This document shows positions 1 through 32,624 of a DNA stretch of 64,000 nt, one piece after another. A model generated the notes under the pieces. That model searched no databases. It saw only the letters and a list, made by a program, of their open reading frames with translations, and was not told the origin of the DNA. The stretch's first letter is position 1; the number at the start of each line of letters is the position of its first letter. The stretch is from the NCBI RefSeq assembly GCF_028583425.1, contig NC_072795.1, positions 4,797,001 to 4,861,000 of the forward strand. The letters are read 5' to 3'. The DNA is from Eublepharis macularius. Its lineage: Eukaryota; Chordata; Lepidosauria; Squamata; Eublepharidae. The position numbers were made by a program, and so were the translations under genes.

Positions 1-267
1 GACGCTTAGGTGTGGCTTCGCCTTAGACTGCTGTGAGTCAGCAAAAGAACGACTGGAAAATTGGCACCGTCTTGTCCCACATGATGCCGGCATGCAGCTG
101 ACCTAACAGCCTGGAAATAGAGAACTGCCCTACGTTTGCCACTGAACAGGAAGTTCTGCAAAGCTCTCACGTTTACAGGGTATGCATATTTGGGGGCTGA
201 GCCATTGGCCCCTTGGATTGAGTTCACATCTGCCCTGCCACTTGGCACCTCCAGGCTGGGCTTTGTA

Positions 268-291
268 ACACACACACACACACACACACAC
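268..291. repeat. (CA)n microsatellite
   Basis: About 12 perfect CA repeats. Confidence 0.95.
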
Positions 292-961
292 CAGTAACAA
301 GGTTTTCCTCTCCTACTTTCTCAACTCCCCTTACCTTTCTCATTCCATGCTGTCATTTCCTGGGTTTAAGAACCCACTTGAACACGGTGGCATGTTAGCT
401 TTTACCGACTCCCTGAGGAAATCTGAATCTCTCAAAATCCTCACCTCCCAAACACTTCAGCAATAAAAGAGAGAGCTGCCTGATTTCTATAACAGAGTGT
501 CAAAATGCAGAAGGACTCAACTGGTGCTTGATGCCTGGCCTAATTCTCCTGTCCGGGAGAGCATGAGTTCACCTGTCTAAAGAAGGGTGGGGATCATAGG
601 GCTATTCAGCCATCTTATCATCGCCTGAACTTTAGCATCATAGTCGCTTTCTCTTTGTCCCTGCAAAGATCATTGCAGATTTGGGATGTTTACACAAAAG
701 CAGAAACTTGGCGATCCTCTCATAGCTCTACAGGGCTGGGAAGAATCAGCCAACAAAATCCAGGGAGAGAATTTGCCCTGGTTGGGGCGTCAGGAGAAAT
801 TTGAGATTCTGGGGCTTGCAGCAGTGTCTAGTCAACACATTCAGTATTGCAAACAGAAGATGAACAGACCCCCCCCCCCCCGAGAAAAGTCAGGTATCTT
901 CTTAGCTTTGTTCAGCCCCCGCTTGACAGGCTTATGAATCTGAATATTGCCATGTACACCC

Positions 962-1238
962 CGCTTCTCAGAGCAATGAAAAATAATAATAATAACATTC
1001 GATTTATAATACCGCCCTTCAGGACAACTTAATGCCCACTCAGAGCGGTTTACAAAGTGTTATTATTACCCCACAACAATCACCCTGTGAGGTGGGTGGG
1101 GCTAAGAGAGCTCAAGAGAACTGTGACTCGCCCAAGGTCACCCAGCTGGCTTTGTGGAGGAGTGGGGAATCAAACCCGGCTCTCCAGATTAGAGTCCCGT
1201 GCTCTTAACCACTACACCACTACACCAAACTGGCTCTC
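962..1238 (-). mobile_element. S1 SINE (tRNA-headed, squamate type)
   Basis: Read on the minus strand it starts GAGAGCCAGTTTGGTGTAGT, has an A-box-like head and B-box-like GGTTTGATTCCCC, a conserved body (CAGCTGGGTGACCTTGGGTC), and ends in ATATAAATC plus an AAT or GTT repeat tail. The B box and position near the head show tRNA origin. This copy has some duplicated ACCACTACAC near its head. Confidence 0.85.
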
Positions 1239-2675
1239 CATGGGCAGTGCTTTCCCAGAATGGTTCTCTTGGAAGGAGGAATCATTTTTGCAGTATTTGC
1301 TTTATTTATAGATGCCCAGGCAGGGTACGAGTGGAGGGACGGATGCATTCCTCCAGGGCAGCAAATCCACTACTCCAAATCAACGCCAGGGGGAATCTGC
1401 GTGCACCTACACACTCACGCACAATGCTTCAACACAACATCCCCTCCCCTGTGGGAGGGGTGTATCTGTAAAATGCCCTGATACACCCCTCCAAGAGTCA
1501 TCTCCTGACCCCCTAAGGGCCTGTTAAGGGAGTATCCAAAGTCACAAAGAACCTTCACCATTCCCTTTCTTACAGCATACCACTGGAGGCCAAGCCTGTA
1601 GGATGCACGCAGTCACAACTAAGCTTGCAACATTATTATAAGTTGATTCAGGCAAGTTCTGGTAACATGTCAAAGTCCAAATTCCAGGTTTGGATGAGAG
1701 AGAGAAGTCCTGGCTTGGTGGCTGATGGGCTCAGGCCGGAGGGCTTGCTAAGTAATTGGTGCAATCCAGCCAGAAGGCCAAGTCGCATGGTCCGGTGGCA
1801 CAAGAGGGGGCAGCTGGTTTGAGTGGGTTACCCAGACCGGGAGAGCACCGTCGATCGGGCACAGGATTGACCGTCCCGCTCCGGTTTGAAATGCTTTGCC
1901 CTTCTTCCTCCAGTCGGCCTGCCTTCCCACTGGCGCAGGGCACTTGTCTCCCAGTTCGAGCCCCACCCCGCCTGGCAAGTAGGTCCAGTCCAGCAAAAGG
2001 GGATCCCAGGAGGAGGGGAGTGGGAGGCCAAAGCCAAGCACAAACACTTTCCCCCAAGAGTCTGACTAACAGGCCTTGTGGTGTCATCCGATTCAGCCTG
2101 TGCTGGACAAAGAGCTTTGAACCACTTGTATGGAGAGAATTGTCTGAGCACAGCGTGAGCCAGACCTTGTTCCTCCTCCATTCCTGATCTGCAGATATGT
2201 CAGTGGGGGGAATCACAAGCGCATGAATGCGTTTCTAACTCCCTCTCCTGTGCAGCTTCCAGGTTTCAGTGCTGCCGAAATGCTGGCTCGAGCCCCTTCA
2301 CAGCTAATTCTGCATGGGACAGGCGTTCCGAATCTTTGGCCAGCTGCCCGAACAGAGCACTAAAATAAGCTCCGCTGCCCGTTGCAAACTCCCGTCAAGA
2401 TTCCAGCATTCCTGCCAGGTCATCTGAGAAAGTCTGCGCTGCCAGCTGGCTTCATTGCCTGCTTGTCATTGCAGCAGATAAGACTGGCTGTGCTTGAGAG
2501 GGCGGCTCTCGTTCCCACAGGCATGGTGGCTGCAGCCAGACCCAACTAGCTCCTCCGAGCATTTGGCCTCCTCTGCACAGAGCTCTTCCTAGCCGGTTTC
2601 TTTTCCCTGGGAGTTAAAACTCCATGTTTGTCCCAGCAGGTCTTTCCAGCCGAGCTGCCGGACGCGATTCGTGGG

Positions 2676-23547
<20,872 letters not shown>

Positions 23548-25215
23548 CGGGGGAGGGGGTTGTTCTAAATTTGGAATGGGCGAATCCCGCCTCCAAAGGC
23601 AAAGAGAACCACCGGGAAGCGCCGGACGGCAAGAGCCAAGAGGTCGGATCTGTTGCAGGCGCACTTGCCTCTTCAAATAAGGGCTATTGCGGTGGGGGAT
23701 CGGGGTATATCTCCATCTTCTCCAGCAATTTCCCCTTCCCCCTTTTATCGCTTTTTTCCTGTCGGTTTCTAGGGGAAGAGGGGAAGCGTGGCTCTTGTTT
23801 TTTAAAAAAAGCAAATGTGTTCTTTTTTTAAAAGCTCCTCCGGTGGCGTTAAATTAACTGCTCCAGTTGGTTGGGAATTGTTGGCCAGGCACAGCAAAGG
23901 GGCAGCTCCCCGAGCGAGCCTCTTTCCCTGCCTGCCTCTTTCGTCCATTGCCGGTCCTCTTACTGCATGGAGGCCAGCCTCAGCTTCCCTGCAGGTTGAC
24001 CCCAAGGCCTTCAAGTTCCCCGAGCTTGCCTGCAGTGGACGGCAGCACCGAAAGATGGGCAGACTGTAATATTCCCAGAGACCGGCAGCTTTAAATCGTG
24101 GGGTTGCGAAACACGGTTTGGCTTCCCTAGATACCAGAGCAGGGCCTCTTGGAAGCTCTGTGGGGTTTGCCTAGTCCCTGTGTCTCTAGTCCCCAAGAGA
24201 AAAAAAAGTGTGGTGGGATATGTGGTGGGTAACCACAGATTTCCCACTGTGACCCAGTGATGGTGTTGCGTTTTGTGTCCTCCCTGTCCTCCATGTGTTT
24301 GACAAAAGGAGGGATAAAAAAAGAGAGATTTCTGCATTCACAAACTCATGTCACGGGGCAGAGCTTGCTTAATCCACCTGCAGATACACAACAAGGCATA
24401 GTCGGTAGAACTGCTGCAAAGCATCAAGGGAAGCAGCTCGCTCCCAAATTAGGGGAGACCCCGAAGGTGGTGGCATTCATCTTTTGGCCTCTGGGGCCGG
24501 GGACAGATTGGGCACACTTGCTATGCAGATCTTGGATCCCTGACTCCGTTCTCTGTGGGTCCATTGGGAGGTCCCACTTGCATTTGGAACTTGCTCTTCG
24601 GCGGTTAAACCAAAGAGCACCAGAACACGTCTGCATGGTCTTACTCCTGTGCTTTTGTCCTTTGGCAAAAGTTCACAGCCCTTTCCTCGGTGACTGCTGT
24701 TGGGTCTTCGAGACCACATGGCAGTGACTGGGATGTCGTCGTGTTTTCTGAAATGTCCTCACCTCTCCCCACCCATGTGCGTGCATGCGCATGCCACCTT
24801 CCCTCCCAGTCCCTGTTTCCCCAGAGTGTAGCATGTACTGCTGTCCACGCGTCCATCCCTGCAGGTCTTGTTTCGTCTGTCCGTCCCAGTGTTTCCAGTG
24901 CTGAATGTCCTGGGATCTGTCGCCACCTCTTTCTGACGGAGAGGAGACAGACGGTTATTAAGAACCTCACTGAACCGGTGCTGTGTCTCTCCCCCCTCTC
25001 CCAATGTCCAGTAGGGCAGATCCAAGCGGAGGGTTTGACGTGGTCCTTACTCGGCGTTCGGTACAAGTCTTTACCACCTGTTAGCTCTGCCCCTTGCAGA
25101 GAGTCTGAAGTGACTTTACACAAAACAGCTGTTTTCCCATCTTGACGCACTGCCTGTTCAATGGGTTGTTGACTTTTGTTATTAACTCTGTAATAAACGT
25201 TCCGATTTTTCTGTC
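23548..25215 (+). other. PCYT1A: PCYT1A 3' untranslated region
   Basis: The unbroken stretch from the stop codon to the poly(A) signal is nearly free of recognisable repeats, unlike everything around it, as expected for a UTR kept by selection. The end is inferred as 15-20 bp past the signal. Confidence 0.75.
25192..25197 (+). terminator. PCYT1A: PCYT1A poly(A) signal AATAAA
   Basis: A canonical AATAAA is followed within 25 bp by a T-rich, GT-containing stretch. It is the first good signal where the repeat-poor UTR ends. Confidence 0.75.
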
Positions 25216-25852
25216 AGTTCTGTAGCTTTATGTTCAAATGAATGGATTTACCCCGGATTTCGGATGCTTCAGACGCTTCTTTGTTGCTGTAAGGCCTGTA
25301 TCGGTGTTCACGGGGTTATTTCAGCTTTGTTCCTACACGGGGATGCTATCAATGGAAGAAAGCAAGTTTGCACTGAAATGGTAGAAGCTCTGTTTGGAAG
25401 CAGTCCCCGCGGCGGGTTTGTTACTCGGCAGTCTTTTAGCCTTTTTGAGTAGCCACCTGTCACGCGTCGCCTCGTACCAAACTTCCCTCCGTCTTTGATG
25501 CAGGGCCGCAGAGCAAGTGCAGCATTAAAACATCGGGCTTTGCAGCCTTTCGGGCGCCGCTGGCCGTTTTGTGTCCTTTTAGACTGCCACTAGAGCCTAG
25601 GCCAACTCGTTCTTTATATGCTAAGTCCCAATTAGGAATGTACCTGAAACAGTTATCTTTCGTCAATTTGAAGATTTCCAAAAGTGTCAGAGCTAGCAAA
25701 AAGGAGAGAGTTTCATTAAAAAGCTGCCACCTTCAAAGAAGTTGGTGCTTTTCCCTTCCACCCATCAACAAATGAGAAACAAGGAAAAGGGCATTTATAG
25801 TTTCTTCCTTTGTAACTCCATAGTTTTCAGAAACTCAAGTTACATAATCGAA
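25216..25852. other. Downstream of PCYT1A, unassigned
   Basis: No repeat or exon recognised. Confidence 0.5.
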
Positions 25853-26485
25853 AAGAATCCAGTAGCACCTTTAAGACTAACCAACTTTACTGTAGCATAA
25901 GCTTTCGAGAATCACAACTCTCTTCGTCAGATACATGAGAACTGTGGTTCTCGAAAGCTTATGCTACAGTAAAGTTGGTTAGTCTTTTTTTTTAATTTAA
26001 ATATTTTTATTCACTTTTAGAACTGTAACAATAATCAAACAACAAACCAATATAATACATTGCATTTACAAATATTAACATAGTGCTTCAGCTTTAATAC
26101 ATCAACAACGAGTAGTGTGAAGAGGGAGGTTGCAGATCTCTTGCTTCTATGAATTCGTAAAATGGGATCCATTTTTCCCAGAAGTTTGATCCTGGAGATT
26201 GATATTCCGTCTGATGTAGATTGTCAGTTATTTTTTCCATTATCAAATAGTCCCAGATTTTTGTAAACCAAAGTTCTGTAGTAGGTGGAGATTGGTCTTT
26301 CCATTTGGTTGCTATTGCACTCCTAGCTGCCACCAGGAGAGAGTTGATAAGGTCTCTTCTAACATTTGGGATTGATGTCTGATCCCACAGTCCCAAGAAG
26401 ATTACAGTTGGTTAGTCTTAAAGGTGCTACTGGACTCTTTTCGATTTTGCTACTACAGACTAACACGGCTAACTCCTCTGGATCT
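25853..26485. mobile_element. Family A foldback split by an L1
   Basis: Both arms are present; the right arm is broken at GGTTAGTCTT and resumes after the insert to end CTCCTCTGGATC. Confidence 0.88.
25987..26405 (-). mobile_element. 5'-truncated L1 with 14-bp target duplication
   Basis: Poly(A) end at left; the minus-strand frame reads LINSLLVAARSAIATKWKDQ and WFTKIWDYLIMEKIT, typical of the L1 ORF2 C-terminus. AGTTGGTTAGTCTT flanks it at 25973-25986 and 26406-26419. Confidence 0.88.
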
Positions 26486-26599
26486 ATGATGAAGTTACAC
26501 AGAAGCACACGCTTAAAGGGTTGAGAAAAAACATGATCTCTTCCTAGCTCATCACACATTTTTGAATGAAGCTGGATTTAGAAACTCAAGCACTGAGTG

Positions 26600-26905
26600 C
26601 ACTGTCGATTATGACTTAATATGAATGTATGCAGATTGGGAGAGGGAGAACATGAAAGAATTAGCCAGTGCTAGGCTCTCATGACCCTTTCCTATATGTC
26701 TAAGATATGCCAATTGCAACTTTGGGGTTGAGAAGGAATTTTCCTCCAGGCCAGATTGGCTAGGGATCCTGGAGGTTTTTTGCCTTCCTCCAGGCATAAA
26801 GCAGGGATCACTGGGTGGGTGAGGTAGCTGTGAATTGCACATTGCGCAGGAGGCTGGGCTAGATGACCTTTGGAATCCCAGGTGTGTTTCTACGTTCTAT
26901 CCCAA
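26600..26905 (+). mobile_element. CR1-type LINE 3' tail
   Basis: CCAGATTGGCTAGGGATCCT, GAGGTTTTTTGCCTTC and GGGCTAGATGACCTTTGGAA are the conserved CR1 tail; related tails lie at 52080 and 53960. Confidence 0.75.
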
Positions 26906-27059
26906 GTCCATAGTTGGAGCAGTGTTCTTGAATGTCAGCTGATGGCAGCGTTTGCCAGTGGGCCGATGGCACTGCATCTTCGCCTGGCAAGGTGGAGGAG
27001 TGGGTGGTGTGTTCTTCAGCGTGAATCAGGAATTACAAAACTCAAGCTGTATCAACAAT

Positions 27060-27850
27060 GACTAGAGTTGCCAACCTCCAGGCAGGGCCTGGAATTCTGC
27101 CAGAATTACAACTGATTTCCAGACCACAGAGATCAGTTTCCCAGGAGAAAAGTACCTAACAAAGGGGAGGAACCTCCACTGAAAAGCAAGGGGAGAGGCA
27201 GAAAAAAAACTGCAAAAGGAGGGGAAACTAAACAAGCAAAATTACAAGGTCAAACCTGTAATGGAAGTCAATGAATAAAGTCTATAAATGTGAAAAATAC
27301 GTGCAAGCGAATTTACAAACAAGTCTATCATAACATTCAATCCAGAGTCATCACAATAAATATCAAAAGCAGGCAAGCCGCTCCAAGATATACAATGTAA
27401 GTCCAGTTGGTGAAGTCCATTCAATTATTGGGCTCCGCTAGATCCACAAGGTGAGTAACCAAGTAAATTCAAATAATCGGTACGCAAAATTCCGTGGTGC
27501 AAAGGAACTCTTCCTTCTTTTCTTTGTGATGATGACTCTGGATTGAATGTCATGATAGACTTGTTTGTAAATTCGCTTGCACGTATTTTTCACATTTATA
27601 GACTTTATTCATTGACTTCCATTACAGGTTTGACTTTGTAAGTTTGGCTTGTTTTGTTTTCCCTCCTTTTGCAGTTTTTTTCTGCCTTTTCCCTTGCTTC
27701 CCTGGAGAGAAGGGCAGCTTCAGAAGGTAAGCCGTATGCTGTACCAAAGATTATAGGCGAAATCCTTCCCCAAATCCCCCCTCCTCCAGATGGACTATCC
27801 CTAAATCTCCAGGAATTTCCTATACAATCCCAGAAACGACTGTAAAGTTA
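27060..27850. mobile_element. Family D element holding a 510-bp foldback
   Basis: Left GAGTTGCCAACCTCCAGGCA to about 27183, right CCCTGGAGAGAAGGGCAGCT to about 27850. Confidence 0.6.
27184..27693. repeat. Long inverted repeat, arms about 170 bp
   Basis: Left arm GAAAAGCAAGGGGAG... (27184-27354) pairs with right arm ...CCCTTGCTT (27524-27693), including CACGTATTTTTCACATTTAT on the right against its complement on the left. Spacer about 170 bp; no coding sequence. Confidence 0.88.
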
Positions 27851-28056
27851 GGTTGGATAAAAGCCTGACTGACTTGGGTGACACGATGCTTTCAAACCAG
27901 CAAAAGTCTTTGAGAGTTAGCTTCATCCTGTGGAAAAATCTGCCCCACCCCACCTGCGATTAACCTGTTGCCTTGTGGATCCCATCAGAAAATGCTGCAA
28001 GTGTTCCTTTTCAGAGGGAAGGGGGGACAGATCCAAACTTTTATGATACCCTTTCA

Positions 28057-28289
28057 CAGGGCTTTTTTTCAGCTGGAACGCAGTGGAACGGAGTTCCGGC
28101 ACTTCTTGAAAATGGTCACATGGCTGGTGGCCCCGCCCCCTGATCTCCAGACAGAGGGGAGTTGAGATCGCCCTTTCACTGAGGGCAATTTAAACTTTAA
28201 AAAACTCCCCCCTTGTTCCAGCTGACCCAAAGTGATGTCATTGTGCGGTCCTGAGTCCCACCACCTCTTTTCCCAGAAAAAAAGCCCTG
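28057..28289. mobile_element. hAT MITE, CAGGGC family, with 8-bp duplication
   Basis: Ends CAGGGCTTTTTTTCAGC and AGAAAAAAAGCCCTG, flanked by CCCTTTCA on both sides. Confidence 0.92.
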
Positions 28290-28297
28290 CCCTTTCA

Positions 28298-29139
28298 TAA
28301 GTGCTGAGCAGAGGAAGGGGGAAGCAATCTGCAACAGGAGAAGTCACTCGACACACGACAGCATCCATTGCAGCAGCTCTTGAACTCAGTGCAACGCTAG
28401 AGGGCAACCTCTCCCAATTTTTTGGAGAATATCTACAGAAGAAGATCGGAAGAAGTTGCTCTTAAGGACAAAGTGATGTCCCAGAGATCATTCGTACAAA
28501 ACACATCCCAAGTTCTGGGACTGGCTCCAAAATCATTCCAGTGTGCAAACGTCGTCACCTTCTTGTGCACTGAGGTAGCAGCGCACCACTCTGTAACCTG
28601 AATTTTTAAAAAATCTCTTGGCAGATGACCTAATAATGTGTACTATCAAAGAAAGATTTGCATGTAAGAGCGCAAAGGGTGCTCCCCTGCCTGGAAAATC
28701 ATTCGACGTTTCGGCAAAGGACACACTGGGTGTGTCGTTTTGTTCCATGCCTGTCCTATCAGGTCCTACTCCCCTTGGCAGAGAAACAGTTCTGTGTGGC
28801 TGGATCACCCCCTGATGGCTTTTGCCTCATCCTACCAAGATTTCCAGCAGGTGCAAACAGCCTCTCTCGTATCATCTGCCTGCTACAGTGGCACAAGATG
28901 TGGGATCTATATTCATGCTGACACTCTTGTTTTTAACCACCGAAAACATTGTGGAAAATCTCTCTTGCATGTTCTCAGAGCACAAAATTCGTCTGTTCTC
29001 TGTAGCTGCTCTTGTTCCCCCCTAATTGCTTTTCGTGTTACTGGCGTAGTTCTAAATAGTAAGTTGCTCTCAGAGATTTTGCATATTCTTTAAACCTGAG
29101 CTGCAAAACTGCCTCAATTGTAGTTCCAGAGGAGTAACT
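28298..29139. other. Intergenic, no recognised feature
   Basis: Several frames under 120 codons with no homology seen. Confidence 0.5.
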
Positions 29140-29215
29140 GTGTAGTAAAATAAAACCGCAGTCCAGGGGCACCTTAAAGGTGAACAACCGTGATTACAGC
29201 ATGAGTCAGAGCTTC
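29140..29215. mobile_element. Decayed family B arm
   Basis: GCAGTCCAGGGGCACCTTAA with ACAGCATGAGTCAGAGCTTC. Confidence 0.5.
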
Positions 29216-29814
29216 AGAGACTATGGAAAGGTAATCATTTCCCACATTTTATAAGGAAAACTATGGAAGTTGGGGCAGGGGGGGGGGAAGCTTGTGTGTC
29301 TTCCATCAAAAATCTTTCAGGTGTGATTCTATGTGTAAAGGACTAGAACAGTTTAGGTTGTTACAAGGCACCTAAACGATCTTGTAAGCGCCTTTGGGTC
29401 CTTATCAGAGAAAAGCAGGATAAAAATATATAAATAAAATAAATATGGATGATGAAAGAGGTCGAAGTTTCCAGTTTAACTGTGCTTATCTTTGCATCGA
29501 GCTAAATCCCTTTATTACGGCCCTTTTATTTTGAACCTTTGCCTAGAACAGATTTTGGAACTTGGTGGCTAACTGTAGCAGGCTTTTCTCGTTTTTTGGC
29601 AGCACTAACAAAATGAAAATTAAAGGATTTTCAATCTACTTTCTAATGTATACTGGCAGGATCAAAGGCAGATATTTTGAGCAAAACAATGGGTCGGTCA
29701 GTTGTATTTCCTAGGTCGAATACAGGCTTTTTTGATCAAACTTCTTTGCAACCAGCTTTAAAACGCAACTTCTTTGCAACCAACTTCAAAATGCAAAAAA
29801 ACTTGTTGTTTCTG
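29216..29814. other. Intergenic, unassigned
   Basis: A TAAAAATATATAAATAAAAT stretch near 29420 may end an old LINE or SINE; nothing firmer. Confidence 0.4.
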
Positions 29815-30035
29815 TGAGTGGTTAGTATGTTGGACTAAGATCTGGGAGTCCCAGGTTCGAATCCCCACTTGGCCATGGAAGCTTTTTGGGTGACCTTGGG
29901 CCACCACACCCTCTCAGCCTAGCCCTACCTCACATTGTTGTTGTATGGATAAAATGGAAAAACAATTTAAGCCACCTTGGGTCTCCATTGGCGATAAAGG
30001 CAGGGTATAAATGAAGCAAAGAAATAAATAAATTG
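29815..30035 (+). mobile_element. S2 SINE (tRNA-headed)
   Basis: Head GTGGTTAGTATGTTGGACTA, B box GGTTCGAATCCCCAC, tail GGCAGGGTATAAATGAAGCA then AAATAAAT. The tail equals the LINE end at 8190. Confidence 0.88.
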
Positions 30036-30101
30036 GTGTTCCCAGCAGCCGTAGGTCTGGTGTTGACAGCACGTCTCGTTAATCGATATTACATGTTTGT
30101 T

Positions 30102-30245
30102 TCATGTCCGATTGCACCTTAAAGACCAACTAGATTTCCAAGATATGAGCTTGCAAGAGTCAAAAAGCTCCTATCTTGGAAATCTAGTTGGTCTTTAAGG
30201 TGCTATTGGGCCCAAATCTTGCTCTTCAACTGCAGACAGCTACCC
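30102..30245. mobile_element. Family B foldback
   Basis: Arms around CAAGAGTCAAAAAGCTCC; each carries CCAACTAGATTTCCAAGATA or its complement, and the right end is ACTGCAGACAGCTACCCA. Confidence 0.8.
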
Positions 30246-30424
30246 ACATGAAATTACGATTCTGTTTCCTGCCCAAGGCGAGTTCCTGGAAGGTTGCGGG
30301 GAGAGGAGGTGCTTCTGTATTTAGCCAAATCAAGGTCATCATGTTACCCCAGACTGTGGTTTAATTATTTGAAACACTGTTTAATCTTTCCCTCTTTCCT
30401 CGTTGTCTGTTAGGCTGTGCTCAC

Positions 30425-30560
30425 AAACTCACCACAAAAGGGCCTCTCGTCTAGAAATCTGTCCGATCCCCTTTTAAAACCATCCATGTTTGCAGCCACT
30501 GGCAGTAAATTCCACGGTTAATAAATTACTCATTGAGTAAATGGGATGAACGACAACCGT
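30425..30560 (-). mobile_element. CR1-type LINE fragment
   Basis: AATCTGTCCGATCCCCTTTT and GCAGTAAATTCCACGGTTAA match the LINE at 33525. Confidence 0.55.
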
Positions 30561-30655
30561 AATGTAGGCAGTCTGTGGCAGATTTTATTCCTTTTGACTC
30601 CAACACTTTAACAGTAGTGGTACACATTACAATGGTCTCAAATTCTTCGTACTGA

Positions 30656-30862
30656 GAGCTAAGCTACCAGTGACGCCTGACACAGGTTGGACACTCGTCA
30701 GCTTCCCTCAGGTTTTGATGGGGAATGTAGGCATCCTGGTCTTGCAGCTGTAATGGAGAGCCAAGCTGTAAAACCAGGACGCCTACATTTCCCATCAAAA
30801 CTTGAGGGAAGCTGACAAGTGTCCAACCTGTGTCAGGCGTCACTTGTAGCTTGGCTCTGAGA
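30656..30862. mobile_element. Family E foldback
   Basis: Arms of about 90 bp: AAGCTACCAGTGACGCCTGA ... GCGTCACTTGTAGCTTGGCT. Each arm contains TTGATGGGGAATGTAGGC or its complement. Confidence 0.85.
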
Positions 30863-31084
30863 ATGCATACATCCCAAATGGCCAAGTTTTCTGGCTCCTG
30901 ATAAATCGCTGTCCTGATTCTTACTTCTCCGGAATTTTTGCCTTGTTAAAGTGTTGTTTGCTTAAGTTACTACTGTTGTCCTTCAGGGTTCAGATTCTCT
31001 TTCTCAATTAAATCTCTAAGGAAGGAATGGATATATCTCTAGCGGGCGCCCAGGTCAATGCCTACATAATAAGAATTAAAATAG

Positions 31085-31690
31085 TTTTTTTTTGGGGGGG
31101 GGGTAACTGTGTGTTGGTCTGCAACAGAAGAGCAAGATCTGAGCCCAGTGGCACCTTCGGACAAAGGGAGCTCTCACTCTGGAAATCTATCAAGATGGGT
31201 AGCTGTGTTACTCTGTCTGTAGCAAGAGAAAAGAGCAAGAGTCCACTAGCATCTATAAGACTAACAAAATTTGTGGTAGGGTAGAGCTTTTGGAAATCAC
31301 AGCTCACTTCTTCAGACACTGAGCTGTGTGACTCATGAAAGCTCTACGCTACCACAAATTTTGTTAGTCGTATAGGTGCTACTGGACTCGGGAAATCTAG
31401 TTGGTCTCTAAGGTACCACTGGACTCGAACAGCAGGACTGCATCACGTGGCACCTTAGAGACCGACAAGATTTTCAAAGTGTTAAAGTTTTCAAGTCGGA
31501 GCTCCTTCAGATACAAGGAGGGGGAGATGTGTAAGCCTAAAGGCAGCACCTGCAAATAGGGAAAGTGTCAGGTGGGTAGCCCTGTTGGCCTGCAGTAGAA
31601 CCGCTGGATTTGAGTCCAGTGGCACCTTACAGACCACAAGGTTTCCAGGGTGTAAGCTTTCAAGAGTCCTTCAGACATGAATAGGACTAG
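31085..31690. mobile_element. Cluster of family B and C foldback pieces
   Basis: A C-type foldback at 31190-31391 (GGGTAGCTGTGTTACTCTGT to GGTGCTACTGGACTC) lies between B arms at 31105-31180, 31392-31530 and 31570-31687. Confidence 0.75.
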
Positions 31691-32010
31691 AGATGGGCAC
31701 AAACCTGAATACAACCCAAAAAAACGCACGAACCAGCCCGGTTTGTGGTTCGCAAACTAGTGGTTCGTGGAAGTTCATTTCCACGAACTTCCACGAACTG
31801 GTCTACTGGTTTGTTTGGTTCGTATTAAAAGCAGTTTAAAGGGCTATTTCCCCAAGGAAACGGCCATTTAAACTTTTCCTGCCCCTTGCAAGCGGCAGGG
31901 CCCTTTAAACTATCAGCTGGCAGGCAGCAGATGGGATCCTCCCCTCGCCACCTGCCAGCTGATAGTGGCAAGTGGCAGGGCCCTTTAAACTGCAAACCCC
32001 ACCCTCAGTG
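31688..32010. mobile_element. hAT MITE, TAGAGATGGGC family, one end only
   Basis: Left end TAGAGATGGGCACAAACC and internal GGTTCGTGGAAGTTCATTTC resemble 52920-53321. No matching right end was found. Confidence 0.6.
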
Positions 32011-32484
32011 TAAGCACTAAGGCACCATGAGGTGCCCATCCTGCCCTTCCGCAGCAGAGATATAGTTTGAATGAATATATTGTGGGGAGAATATAATGGT
32101 ATCAATATTTTCCTTGTACTTTTACCAAAATACTGGCTTTTAAAGCGATGACTATTGCAGGGTGAATGAATGCGGCATCCAGCCAGTGGCGCAGACTTCT
32201 AACTACAGGAGGGGAGGCGGAGGCAGTGATCCATGGTATACAAACTAGGGTGATCAGACCATGTCACAATTTTTATCCGTGAAGTGTTGGAAGGGACGGT
32301 AACAGCGTGTCCATATCATGCGCTTGTCGGAAACCAGCAGTAACCCACCCTCCTTCCCCCTCCACCCTGAACGTTTCCTGGGAAATGCTTTCTTCTTGTT
32401 TCTTGAGATTCCAGGGGAAGTGTGTTGCAAGTGTGTCCTTTGCTTTTGCAGTGGATCTGGGATCCGATGGATCTCTGGGCCTGC

Positions 32485-32624
32485 TCAGTGGCTGCTGATC
32501 TCTGTTTTGCTTTCCGGAAGTGCAACTGGGCCATACGCTGGTCTCTCGTCTGGCTTTCTGTAATACATCCTGGCCAGCACCGTCATAAGAAAGGTCTGGA
32601 TGATCAAAAGCTGCATGTTCATCT
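32485..32624 (-). CDS. SLC51A: SLC51A last coding exon
   Basis: It encodes [20 protein letters not shown] then YYRKPDE and a polar tail ending ISSH, stop TGA at 32487-32485. The acceptor is taken as GAAG before 32624 because only that keeps frame with exon 8; human has QVMNCHLLILETF here. Confidence 0.93.

Larger units (their letters stand above)
1..2675. other. Upstream of the PCYT1A start: intron or intergenic, no exon recognised
   Basis: Apart from a (CA)n run, one S1 SINE and a small hairpin, I see mostly unassigned sequence. Long frames at 1731-2216 lack homology. Human PCYT1A has non-coding 5' exons that could lie here or farther upstream. Confidence 0.5.

Noticed and set aside
1731-2216. 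161-codon minus-strand frame
   Set aside because: No recognisable domain and similar-length frames overlap it in other phases.
30584-30589. SLC51A poly(A) signal (TTTATT on +)
   Set aside because: It lies about 1.9 kb past the stop across several repeats; nothing ties it to the gene.
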